Shown here: piece after piece, positions 1 to 7,211 of the stretch
Layout of the letters: every line of letters starts with the position of its first letter
Position numbering within the stretch: position 1 is the stretch's first letter
DNA from: Pseudomonas proteolytica
GTDB lineage: Bacteria; Pseudomonadota; Gammaproteobacteria; Pseudomonadales; Pseudomonadaceae
Assembly (NCBI RefSeq): GCF_007858275.1
Contig: NZ_VFEV01000048.1
Location: 1 to 44,774, forward strand
Length of the DNA: 44,774 nucleotides
Direction: 5' to 3'
Made by a program: the position numbers and the translations under genes
The notes under the pieces: model-generated
Seen by the model: the letters and a program-made list of their open reading frames with translations, nothing else
Databases searched by the model: none
What the model was told of the DNA's origin: nothing

Positions 1-174
1 ATCCAGGCAGATAGCGCAGTTGTGGCGAGCGGGCTTGCCCCGCGCTGGGCTGCGAAGCAGCCCCAATAAGCCGAATGCGTTGTACCAGATACACCGCAGC
101 GGCTGGTTTTGGGGCTGCTTCGCAGCCCAGCGCGGGGCAAGCCCGCTCGCCACAACTGCGCTATCTGCCTGGAT
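1..174. repeat. Long perfect inverted repeat, REP-type
   Basis: Bases 1-66 and 109-174 are perfect reverse complements around a 42-nt loop. Each arm holds the Pseudomonas REP-like core GCGGGCTTGCCCCGCG and a nested hairpin, GGGCTGCGAAGCAGCCC. The arm begins at base 1, so the true repeat may extend left of the window. It lies downstream of the minus-strand LRR-kinase gene and could act as a transcript-end structure. The remaining 75 bases before that gene's stop show nothing recognisable. Confidence 0.85.
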
Positions 175-249
175 CTAGGCGTTGCGGCAAAGTTGTGTAG
201 ATACCTATGGCTATCGCGGTCAAGCTAATTCCCACATGTGCATGGCGTT

Positions 250-1554
250 TCAGAAGGAGGACAGCAGTGTCTCGATCTCTTGGAACGCCGGACGCGTGAG
301 CACCTGCGGCTGGCAGCAACTGTCACGCAGCGCCTCCAGCACTTGGCGCTGTTCATCGCTTAAGCCTTCGTCAATGCGCTCCAGCAACTCCCCCAGCAAT
401 ACCCCGAACGCGCGCACTTCAATGCGCTGCAACGCCCTGGTTTCCAGGGTGTCTGCCGTGGCGTGGAACGATGCCGCGCCAAAGTCCCCGAGCAAGCAAT
501 CACCCTCGGCATTGCACAGGATATTGTGGCCATACAGGTCGCCATGGGTAATGCCGTGCCGGTGCAGATGCGCCGCTACGCAGGCGATGCCGCGCGCCAT
601 GCGCAATGCCACTTCCAGGCTGAAACGGGTGGCAGGGTCGTAGACGTCCCGGGTGCAGGACGCCAGGCTGGGCAGATCGGCGAGGTTGCGGTAGCTCGGG
701 TCGATCAGCTCCATTACCAGCGCGGCCTGCTCAGTGGGGTGGCCGATCACGCGGCCTTGCACCTTGATCAGGTTGGAATGCAGCCCGGCGGCAATGCAGG
801 CCTGCATTTCGTGCAGCGGCGAACCGTCGCTGGTGATGGTGCCCTTATAGAGCTTGACGGCGACAGATGCACCCGATGTTCCCCTGAGCGCCTTGCGAAT
901 CACCCCTGACGCGCCTTCGCCCAATATTTCGCCCAGTTGCAGTTCAGCCCAGGGAATATTCGGCGTCGCCTCATCATTTACCAGGTCCACCGCGCTTTCC
1001 ACCGGGTTGCCGGCATAGGCCAGCCAGGTCAGGCGCGGCAGCGTCAGCAGCCATTGCGGCAATTGCGTCAAGCGGTTGGAGGCGATGCGCAGTAGCTCGA
1101 GGTTGTGGCACTGGGCCAAGCTCGCCGGCAGTTGCTCCAGGCGGTTGCCTGCCAGCATGAGCTTCTGTAGCAGGGGCCGCTCACCGAGTGCGTCCGGCAA
1201 GTGGCTGATGCGGTTATCGGTGAGGATCAACCAGCGCAACTGCGACGGCAGCGCGGCGGCGGGCACATGCTCGATCTGGTTGGCCTTGAAACCGACCATG
1301 CTCAGTTGCTGGCATTGGCCCAGGCACGCTGGCAGTTCGGTGAAGGCGTTGTCCGAGCAAAACAGCACACGCAGGTGGGGCAGGCGGTGCAAGTCGTCCG
1401 GCAGGCTGCTCAGGGCGTTGCCGCTCAGGTTGAGGATTTCCAGGGAGTCGGCCAGGTCGAAGATTTCCCGGGGGAACTGCGTCAGGCCGCAGGACAGGTC
1501 CAGGCGCTTGATGCCGGCCAGTTGGCCAGCCTTGAGTTGGGCAAGGGTATCCAT
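250..1554 (-). CDS. Leucine-rich repeat protein with C-terminal protein kinase domain
   Basis: This 434-residue protein has two parts. Residues about 16-185 are tandem leucine-rich repeats of the L-x-x-L-x-L-x-x-N-x-L-x-x-L-P type. Residues about 205-434 form a Hanks-type kinase fold. The glycine loop GEGASG (212-217), the VAVK lysine (K234), HGDLYGHN (337-344; catalytic Asp339 and Asn344) and DFG (357-359) are all visible, so the active site looks intact although HRD is replaced by HGD. There is no signal peptide or membrane helix, so it is probably cytoplasmic, with the repeats binding a partner. It lies 35 bp after zapE on the same strand and may be co-transcribed with it. The substrate is unknown. 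LRR-kinase fusions of this kind occur in Pseudomonas but are poorly characterised. Confidence 0.85.
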   Translation of the reverse strand: MDTLAQLKAGQLAGIKRLDLSCGLTQFPREIFDLADSLEILNLSGNALSSLPDDLHRLPHLRVLFCSDNAFTELPACLGQCQQLSMVGFKANQIEHVPAAALPSQLRWLILTDNRISHLPDALGERPLLQKLMLAGNRLEQLPASLAQCHNLELLRIASNRLTQLPQWLLTLPRLTWLAYAGNPVESAVDLVNDEATPNIPWAELQLGEILGEGASGVIRKALRGTSGASVAVKLYKGTITSDGSPLHEMQACIAAGLHSNLIKVQGRVIGHPTEQAALVMELIDPSYRNLADLPSLASCTRDVYDPATRFSLEVALRMARGIACVAAHLHRHGITHGDLYGHNILCNAEGDCLLGDFGAASFHATADTLETRALQRIEVRAFGVLLGELLERIDEGLSDEQRQVLEALRDSCCQPQVLTRPAFQEIETLLSSF

Positions 1555-1589
1555 GAACAGCTTCGGTCACTCGACAAGGGCAAAGGCGC

Positions 1590-2702
1590 TCATGATAGCG
1601 ACTTGAGCGCTGGCGAGCTGATTTGTTGCAGCTGGCCCAGGCGGCTGCGGGTGCGGGCCAGGTCAATCGCCTGGCCTTGCAGGGCCGTATCCAGTGGCTG
1701 TTGGCCCAACAGTGTCAGGTGCTTGTCCTGGTCGTACAGCACGTCGATCAGGTTGATAAACCGCTGTTGCACGGCAATCGGGCAGTCGTCCAACCGGGGC
1801 AGGCCGTCGATGATCCAGTGGTCGAAGTCCTCGCACAGCAGCAGGTAATCCATCACGGCGGTGGGCTGTTCACACAGGTCCTCGAAGGCCAAGGCCAGGC
1901 TGCGTGCCTGTTGCCAGCGCACTCGCAGTTGCCGCGAGCCGACCGTCAGCGCCAGGGGCGGGCCATCGGTCGCGGGCAGCCCCAGTTCACGGCGCTGGGC
2001 CGGGGTGCCGGGCCACACGTATTGGCCGTGGGTGAAACGCTGCTGCCGGTGGTTTTGCGCCAAGCCGCGGTAGTCCTGGGGCGCGCTGACTTCCATGACG
2101 TCCATGCGCGCGCTGATCAGGTCGATCGCCGGCTTGAAGCGCTGGTGGTACAGCGGGTTGGGCAGCAAGCCTTGTGGCGGGTAGTTGGAGGTGACCAGCA
2201 CCAGGATGCCGCGTTGGAACAGGGCCTTGAACAGCCGGGTGATCAACATCGCATCGCCGATGTCATGCACATGGAACTCGTCGAAACACAGCACCCGGCA
2301 GCCGTCTAGCAGCTGGTCCAAGGTCGCGCCCAGGGCATCGGCCTGCTGGCGGTGGGCAAACATGCCCCGGTGCAGGCGGGCGAAAAAGTCATGGAAATGC
2401 ACGCGCTGTTTGCCGGGCAGCGCCAAGGCCTGGAAAAAACCGTCGAGTAACCAACTTTTGCCGCGGCCGACGGCGCCATGCAGGTACAGGCTGCGGGCCG
2501 GGCGGTTGGCTAACAATTGTGCGGTTTGCCGGGCCATGGCATCGATCACCCGCAACTGGCTGGGGCTGAGGGTGTAAGCCTGCTGCCGGGCCTTGTCCGC
2601 GAAGAAACGGTGAATGGCTGGCGCGCTATCGGTGGCGGTCTTTTTGCCCAGCAACCGTTTGAGCAAGGTCAGGCGACGGGGGCGGTTATCGTGAAAGGGC
2701 AT
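1590..2702 (-). CDS. zapE: Cell division protein ZapE (AFG1-family ATPase)
   Basis: The 370-residue protein is an AFG1/ZapE P-loop ATPase. Walker A is GAVGRGKS (76-83), and a Walker B segment, VLCFDEFHV, lies near residue 140. It is followed by the family hallmark LVTSNYPPQGLLPNPLYHQRF. In Escherichia coli ZapE associates with the FtsZ ring under stress or low oxygen and destabilises FtsZ polymers; mitochondrial relatives act in protein quality control. The length agrees with bacterial ZapE. The gene is 12 bp downstream of the anti-sigma factor and upstream of the LRR kinase, all on the minus strand, so read-through is possible. The assignment rests on family motifs; a paralogous AFG1-type ATPase cannot be excluded because pseudomonads can carry more than one. 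Confidence 0.85.
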   Translation of the reverse strand: MPFHDNRPRRLTLLKRLLGKKTATDSAPAIHRFFADKARQQAYTLSPSQLRVIDAMARQTAQLLANRPARSLYLHGAVGRGKSWLLDGFFQALALPGKQRVHFHDFFARLHRGMFAHRQQADALGATLDQLLDGCRVLCFDEFHVHDIGDAMLITRLFKALFQRGILVLVTSNYPPQGLLPNPLYHQRFKPAIDLISARMDVMEVSAPQDYRGLAQNHRQQRFTHGQYVWPGTPAQRRELGLPATDGPPLALTVGSRQLRVRWQQARSLALAFEDLCEQPTAVMDYLLLCEDFDHWIIDGLPRLDDCPIAVQQRFINLIDVLYDQDKHLTLLGQQPLDTALQGQAIDLARTRSRLGQLQQISSPALKSLS

Positions 2703-2714
2703 GGCGTTGGCGTC

Positions 2715-3461
2715 CTAGAACCGTGTGGTTTGCTTGAGCAAGCGCGTGGTCGGTTCGTCCTCTGGGCTGACCATCGCGTAGTTGTAGCCGGGGCTGGACC
2801 AGTATTGGGCCTGGAGCCCGTCGGCACTGCGGCTGCCCCGTGGCAGCAAGGTGTTCTGCGGGCCCGGTGGGCGAATATAGAAACTGATGCGCCGGCCTTG
2901 TGGGTTCTCGTAGAGCACCATCGCCGCTGCGCCCTGGTCCGTGGTGAGCAGGCGCCCGCTGACGGGGTTGAAGCCGGCCCGGCTCAGGTCTGGCAGGCGA
3001 TGGGCCTGGGCGAAGTAGCGGTCGAGCCAGGCTTGCATATCGCCGTTGTCGTGGACCTGATAGTCGGCGGGCATGATCTGGTCCTGGGCGAACAGGCGAT
3101 AGGCCTGCAGGGCATCGGTCATCGGCAGTGCCGTGGTGACAAGCGTGGCCTGCCGCGCTTGCCAGCCCCCCAGGCCACCGAGCCCGACCGCGAGCAACAG
3201 CACGGCCGCACTGGCGAATCGACGGCGCGCGTGGCGCTTGAGGCGCTGGCGAATCAGCGCCGGGTCCAGATCGGCGTTGGCCGCAGGCTGGGCGCCAAGG
3301 GCCGCGCGCAGGTGCTGGGCATCCTGCTGCCAGGCGTGGACCTGGTCCGCGACCTCGGGGTGCGCGGCGAGCCAGATGTCCAGTTGGCGTCGATCAGGCT
3401 CCGTAAGCTGGTGATCGACGTAAGCGTGCAGGTCGCGCTCGCTGGGGGGCAGGCTGATCAT
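2715..3461 (-). CDS. Transmembrane anti-sigma factor
   Basis: This 248-residue protein has a helical cytoplasmic N-terminus (RDLHAYVDHQLTEPDRRQLD, residues 9-28) typical of ECF anti-sigma domains. A single membrane helix follows at about 83-100 after a basic stretch (RLKRHARRRF). The C-terminal part of about 145 residues is presumably periplasmic. No zinc-binding HxxxCxxC motif is seen, so it is not a ZAS-type factor. Its start overlaps the sigma gene stop by 4 bases (ATGA), the usual coupled arrangement. It should hold the cognate ECF sigma factor inactive until an envelope or oxidative signal arrives. Because the sigma gene is broken, this protein may have lost its partner. Confidence 0.85.
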   Translation of the reverse strand: MISLPPSERDLHAYVDHQLTEPDRRQLDIWLAAHPEVADQVHAWQQDAQHLRAALGAQPAANADLDPALIRQRLKRHARRRFASAAVLLLAVGLGGLGGWQARQATLVTTALPMTDALQAYRLFAQDQIMPADYQVHDNGDMQAWLDRYFAQAHRLPDLSRAGFNPVSGRLLTTDQGAAAMVLYENPQGRRISFYIRPPGPQNTLLPRGSRSADGLQAQYWSSPGYNYAMVSPEDEPTTRLLKQTTRF

Positions 3462-3936
3462 TTGAGTCTCCGCAGGGAAGGGCTGGTGATGTCACCGTCG
3501 CTGAGTTGGCGCAAGGCCTGGCGCGCGCGGGACAGGCGCGACATCACGGTGCCGATGGGCACCTCAAGAATGTGGGCGACTTCCTTGTAGCTCAAGCCTT
3601 CCACCGAAACCCACAGCAGCAGGGCGCGTTGCTCGCTCGTCAATTGGTCAAAGGCTTGCAGGGTCGTCTGGGCGATTACTGTGCGTTCGGCGGACGGCTG
3701 CGCGTCATCGCGGCCGGTAAAGAACTCCAGCATTCGCGCGTAGCGCCGGGAGCGGCGGTGTGCATCGAGGAATTGCCGGTAGAGGATCGAGAACAGCCAG
3801 GCCCGCAAGTCACCGTCTACGCGTTTGTCGCGCCAATGGACGATGGCCCGCTCAAGGCTGGCCTGCACCAGGTCGTCAGCGCTGCTGGCGTTGCGTTGGG
3901 GAGTAGCTCACGCAACTGTTCGTCGAGTTCATGCAT
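3458..3936 (-). pseudogene. ECF sigma factor, frame-disrupted near the 5' end
   Basis: The body encodes a clear ECF sigma factor. Region 2 reads SSADDLVQASLERA then DLRAWLFSILYRQFLDAHRR, and region 4 reads LTSEQRALLLWVSVEGLSYK then a helix-turn-helix ending PIGTVMSRLSRARQALRQL. The expected start, ATG at 3936, reads MHELDEQLRELLP, a normal sigma N-terminus, but that frame diverges and ends after about 38 codons. The region 2/4 frame is closed by a TGA at 3908-3910, and its first possible start is GTG at 3868, inside region 2. Between the frames about ten residues of region 2.1 (the usual RLRRFA segment) are missing next to a short AACGC-AACGC repeat. A small out-of-frame deletion is inferred; sequencing error is possible. 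The promoter motif upstream fits the ATG start. Confidence 0.75.
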
Positions 3937-3979
3937 GGATGGCCTGCGGCGCGTGTGTGGCAATGGGCTGTGCTCAGGG

Positions 3980-4005
3980 AGACGCTAGCCAGCAATGGAT
4001 ATTCC
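3980..4005 (-). promoter_or_regulatory. Putative ECF-sigma promoter of the sigma/anti-sigma operon
   Basis: On the minus strand GGAATA (4005-4000) is followed after 15 bases by CGTCT (3984-3980), 43 bases before the sigma ATG at 3936. GGAAYA-type -35 and CGTC-type -10 elements are typical of ECF promoters. The same motif with the same spacing precedes the catalase gene, which supports autoregulation. Confidence 0.6.
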
Positions 4006-4151
4006 ATTTGTAGGAAAAATAAATCCAGTGAATGGCCTCGTTCCCTATCGTTTGTAGCCTCTCGCAAGTCTGTAATGTCGTGTCAGTTCCTCAATCAAGC
4101 GCCCTGACTGCCCGGTCACTGTGGGGCAGGAGCCAGATGAGGAGTAAGCCT

Positions 4152-5759
4152 ATGATGTCGGCAACAGCAACGAGTAGTGGGTTTGTCAGTACCAGGGCGC
4201 TAGGCCATTTGCCGGCCCAGCAACGCGATACCCTCCAGGCCTGGGGATGCGGTGCGGTCAGCCCACTGCCGTACACCTCTATACACCAGGCCTTTGAGGC
4301 GCACGCGGCGGCAGCGCCCGAGGCGATAGCCGCCCGCTGGCTGGACCAGAGCATCAGCTATCGGCAGTTGAATCGCCAAGCCAATCGGCTGGCGGCGTAC
4401 CTCATCGAGCAGGGGGTTGTGCCGGGCGACAGTGTGGCACTGTTTGTCGAACGCTCGATCCCCATGCTGGTGGGGATGCTCGCGGTGCTGAAAGTCGGCG
4501 CTGCGTATGTGCCCCAGGACGCCCGAATTACCCCACCGGCCCAGTTGGCGATGATCCTTGAGTCGTTGTCGAGCCAGGTGGTGCTGACATTGTCGGGGTT
4601 CAAGGATCGCCTGCCGCTGGCAGCGGATCAGCCGTGCGTGTGCCTAGATGAGTTTCTCGCGCAGGCGCCGTGGCCGGCAGAGGACGCAGACCAGAACGTC
4701 GTTGTGCCCCGCCCCGGCGACTTGTGTTTTGTATTGTTTACCTCTGGTACCACGGGTCGGCCCAACGGGGTGCAGGTGACCCATCGCAATGTGTGCAACG
4801 TGCTGCTGACGGCGCCGGGAAACCTGGGCATGAAGCCGGGCATGATCGTCGGGCAGATTCTCAACATTGCATTCGACATGGCCGCCTGGGAAATTCTCGG
4901 CTGCCTGGCCCACGGCGCAACATTGCATATCCGCACCCAGGATATCGGGCAGACGGCGCGCCTTTGCCAGGTGCTGATCGCAACGCCGTCAATCCTCGGC
5001 ACCCTGGACCCCCAACAGTGCCCCGACCTTGAGACGGTAGCCGTGGCGGGTGAGCCGTGCCCACAGGCACTGGCGGACCGATGGGCGGCCCATTGTGTGT
5101 TCTACAACGGCTGCGGGCCTACCGAAACCACCATCGTCAACACCCTGCACCGGCACACGCCGGGGGCACCCTTGACCATCGGTACGCCTACGCCCAACAA
5201 CACCGTGTATGTGCTGGATGAACACGGGCGGGCCTGCGCGCCAGGGGCGGTCGGTGAGATGTGGGCCGGGGGCGACGGGGTGACGGCGGGTTATCTGAAC
5301 AACCCGCTATTGACCGCGCAACGTTATTGCCCAGATCCGTTCCTGGGGGCGGGCCGGATGATGTTTCGCACACGGGACCTGGGACGCTGGACCGACAGCG
5401 GGGCCCTGGAACATCTGGGGCGAGTGGACGATCAGGTCAAGGTGCGTGGTTTTCGCGTGGAGCTGGATGCGGTTTCAAGCACTTTGGAGGCGTGTGGGGC
5501 GTGTAGCCGGGCGGTGACGCTGAAGTTCGACAGTCAGCACCTTGTGGCGTTTGTGACGCCGGCCAGTGCGAATGTTCCGGCTGCCAGGCAGTACTGCGCG
5601 CAGCGGTTGGCCTACTACTGCGTTCCCGCGTTGATCTTTGCTGTGGAGAATCTGCCGCTGACGGCGCGCGGCAAGATCGACAAGACCTTACTGCTGCAAT
5701 GGGCGCGCGACAGCGCCGAGGGGCAGCAACTCGCCCTGCAAGCAGGTGGCCGCCCATGA
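4152..5759 (+). CDS. Stand-alone NRPS-type adenylation (AMP-binding) protein
   Basis: The 535-residue protein is an amino-acid-type adenylation domain with all core motifs: A3 FTSGTTGRPNG (about 196-206), A4 FDMAAWEI with Asp242 where NRPSs bind the substrate amino group, A5 NGCGPTETT (about 319-327), A7/A8 TRDLGR and GRVDDQVKVRGFR, and the A10 lysine in GKIDK (about 508). No condensation, carrier (T) or thioesterase domain follows, so this is not a conventional NRPS module. The start was placed at the ATG preceded by AGGAG seven bases upstream; the frame stays open further upstream. Its stop overlaps the next start (ATGA), so the two proteins are made together. The next gene encodes a membrane flavin/NAD(P) reductase, and the pair matches the domain content of fungal TmpL. 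Substrate unknown. Confidence 0.8.
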   Translation: MMSATATSSGFVSTRALGHLPAQQRDTLQAWGCGAVSPLPYTSIHQAFEAHAAAAPEAIAARWLDQSISYRQLNRQANRLAAYLIEQGVVPGDSVALFVERSIPMLVGMLAVLKVGAAYVPQDARITPPAQLAMILESLSSQVVLTLSGFKDRLPLAADQPCVCLDEFLAQAPWPAEDADQNVVVPRPGDLCFVLFTSGTTGRPNGVQVTHRNVCNVLLTAPGNLGMKPGMIVGQILNIAFDMAAWEILGCLAHGATLHIRTQDIGQTARLCQVLIATPSILGTLDPQQCPDLETVAVAGEPCPQALADRWAAHCVFYNGCGPTETTIVNTLHRHTPGAPLTIGTPTPNNTVYVLDEHGRACAPGAVGEMWAGGDGVTAGYLNNPLLTAQRYCPDPFLGAGRMMFRTRDLGRWTDSGALEHLGRVDDQVKVRGFRVELDAVSSTLEACGACSRAVTLKFDSQHLVAFVTPASANVPAARQYCAQRLAYYCVPALIFAVENLPLTARGKIDKTLLLQWARDSAEGQQLALQAGGRP

Positions 5760-7048
5760 TTGACAGGTTGATGGAAACACCATTGCCTGCACGGCCTGGT
5801 GGGTGGCGACGTTGGTCTGGTGCGCCGCTGTTTTCTCATTACAACCGGCTGGTAGCGCTGGTGCTGGTGGCCAACGGTTGGTTTGCGCTGGCCAGCCTGC
5901 AGCTGCCTTTTGTGGATGTGCAGGTGGTGTCGCAACTGGTGATGTTCAACCTGGCCCTGGCGATTCTGGTGCGCCAGCAGTACGTGATCAACGGGTTGTT
6001 CTGGCTGGCGACGCGGATCCCCGTGACGTGGCCGCTGTGCATCCGTCGCCATGCGGCCAAGGTCTATCACCTGGGGGGGCTGCACAGCGGTGGCGCGGTG
6101 GCGGCGACGTTGTGGTTCGCGTTGCTGGTCGGCAGCCAGGGATGGCGTTACCTGCAACAGCCCCACAGCGTTTCGGCGGCGTGGTTGCTGGTCAGTGGGG
6201 CGTTGTTGGGGATGTTGGTGCTGATGGTGGTGATGGCGCAGCCGTGGATTCGCGGTCGCTTCCATAACGGCTTTGAGCGCGTGCATCGGTTTGCAGGGTG
6301 GGCAGCCTTGTTGCTGTTCTGGGCGCAGACGCTGATGGCGGTACCCCAGGGCAGGCTGCTGCATGCCATGGAGTTCTGGGTGTTGCTCCTGCTGAGCCTG
6401 AGTATTGCCCTGCCTTGGTTGCGCCTGCGCAGGGTGGCGGTCAGTCATCACCGACCGTCCGACCATGCAATAGTGACCCGCCTGTGCCACACCACGCCGT
6501 TTGCCGGCTCGTCCACTGCAATCAGTCTCCAGCCGCTGCTGGAGTGGCATTCGTTTGCCAATATCCCAGCTCCGGGCCAGCCGGGTTTTCGCCTGATTAT
6601 TTCCCGGGCCGGGGATTGGACGGGGCGCTATATCGACCGCTTGCCATCGCATGTGTGGGTCAAGGGGATTACTACCGCGGGCGTGGCCAACGTCGAGACC
6701 TTGTTCAAATCGGTGGTGTACATCGCCACAGGGAGTGGCATCGGCCCGGTGATGCCGCATTTGCTGGCGGCGCAGGTACCGATCCAACTGGTGTGGTCCA
6801 CCCGCAGCCCCGCCAAGACCTTTGGCGCGCAATTAGTCGCGGAAATTGTGCGGGCACAACCCGACGCGGTGATCTGGGACACCGATGTGCGGGGCAAGCC
6901 GGATCTGGTGCAGTTGGCCTACGCTGCCGTGCAAGCCGCAGGGGCCGAAGCAGTGATCTGCATCGCCAACCAGGCCTTGACCCGGCGGGTGGTTGAAGAG
7001 ATGAAAGCCCGGGGCATACCGGCCTACGGCGCGATCTGGGATTCCTGA
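5756..7048 (+). CDS. Six-helix membrane protein with FAD/NAD(P)-binding reductase tail (TmpA/TmpL-like)
   Basis: The 430-residue protein has about six membrane helices (roughly 30-50, 57-75, 112-127, 140-162, 178-195 and 205-223). A soluble ferredoxin-reductase-like tail follows: an FAD-type beta region around HSFANIPAPGQPGFRL, then the NAD(P)-binding motif YIATGSGIGP (323-331 region). Histidines H99, H105, H110 and H177 lie near membrane boundaries and could bind haem, but a canonical ferric-reductase bis-haem pattern is not clear. The start is the ATG overlapping the adenylation gene stop. The family resembles Aspergillus TmpA and the C-terminal half of TmpL, proteins linked to redox homeostasis in fungi; that link is recalled, not searched. 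A role in membrane electron transfer to a product of the adenylation enzyme is inference. Confidence 0.7.
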   Translation: MIDRLMETPLPARPGGWRRWSGAPLFSHYNRLVALVLVANGWFALASLQLPFVDVQVVSQLVMFNLALAILVRQQYVINGLFWLATRIPVTWPLCIRRHAAKVYHLGGLHSGGAVAATLWFALLVGSQGWRYLQQPHSVSAAWLLVSGALLGMLVLMVVMAQPWIRGRFHNGFERVHRFAGWAALLLFWAQTLMAVPQGRLLHAMEFWVLLLLSLSIALPWLRLRRVAVSHHRPSDHAIVTRLCHTTPFAGSSTAISLQPLLEWHSFANIPAPGQPGFRLIISRAGDWTGRYIDRLPSHVWVKGITTAGVANVETLFKSVVYIATGSGIGPVMPHLLAAQVPIQLVWSTRSPAKTFGAQLVAEIVRAQPDAVIWDTDVRGKPDLVQLAYAAVQAAGAEAVICIANQALTRRVVEEMKARGIPAYGAIWDS

Positions 7049-7144
7049 GCAACGGTTTGGCACGCCGCCCCGCCAGCAGGGGTGGGATGAGTCCGAGAAA
7101 TAGGACTACTTGGCACTTGTTCTGAAAATACCTACAGCTTCAGG

Positions 7145-7170
7145 GGAATAAGCCTGCGTCAGCAGCGTCT
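7145..7170 (+). promoter_or_regulatory. Putative ECF-sigma promoter of the catalase operon
   Basis: GGAATA (7145-7150), a 15-base spacer and CGTCT (7166-7170) lie 41 bases before the catalase ATG. Element sequence, spacing and distance to the start codon all match the motif before the sigma/anti-sigma operon. This is the best evidence that the two operons form one ECF regulon. Confidence 0.6.
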
Positions 7171-7211
7171 TATTGCACCTTCCCCTGTGGCCGTGGGCCT
7201 CGGAGCATTTC

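Noticed and set aside
4032..4151. Longer N-terminus of the adenylation protein
   Set aside because: The frame is open, but the extra residues do not resemble the family, and the AGGAG site supports the ATG at 4152.
5615..6832. 405-codon minus-strand frame opposite the membrane reductase
   Set aside because: The predicted protein is His/Gln/Arg-rich without domains; it is a shadow of the GC-rich sense gene.
4152..7048. Remnant of a non-ribosomal peptide cluster
   Set aside because: No condensation, carrier or thioesterase domain and no siderophore genes are near; tight coupling to a membrane reductase points to a different system.
7110..7125. TTGGCAC resembling a sigma-54 -24 element upstream of the catalase gene
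   Set aside because: The -12 GC is absent at the required ten-base spacing (GA instead), and the ECF-type motif nearby explains the promoter better.
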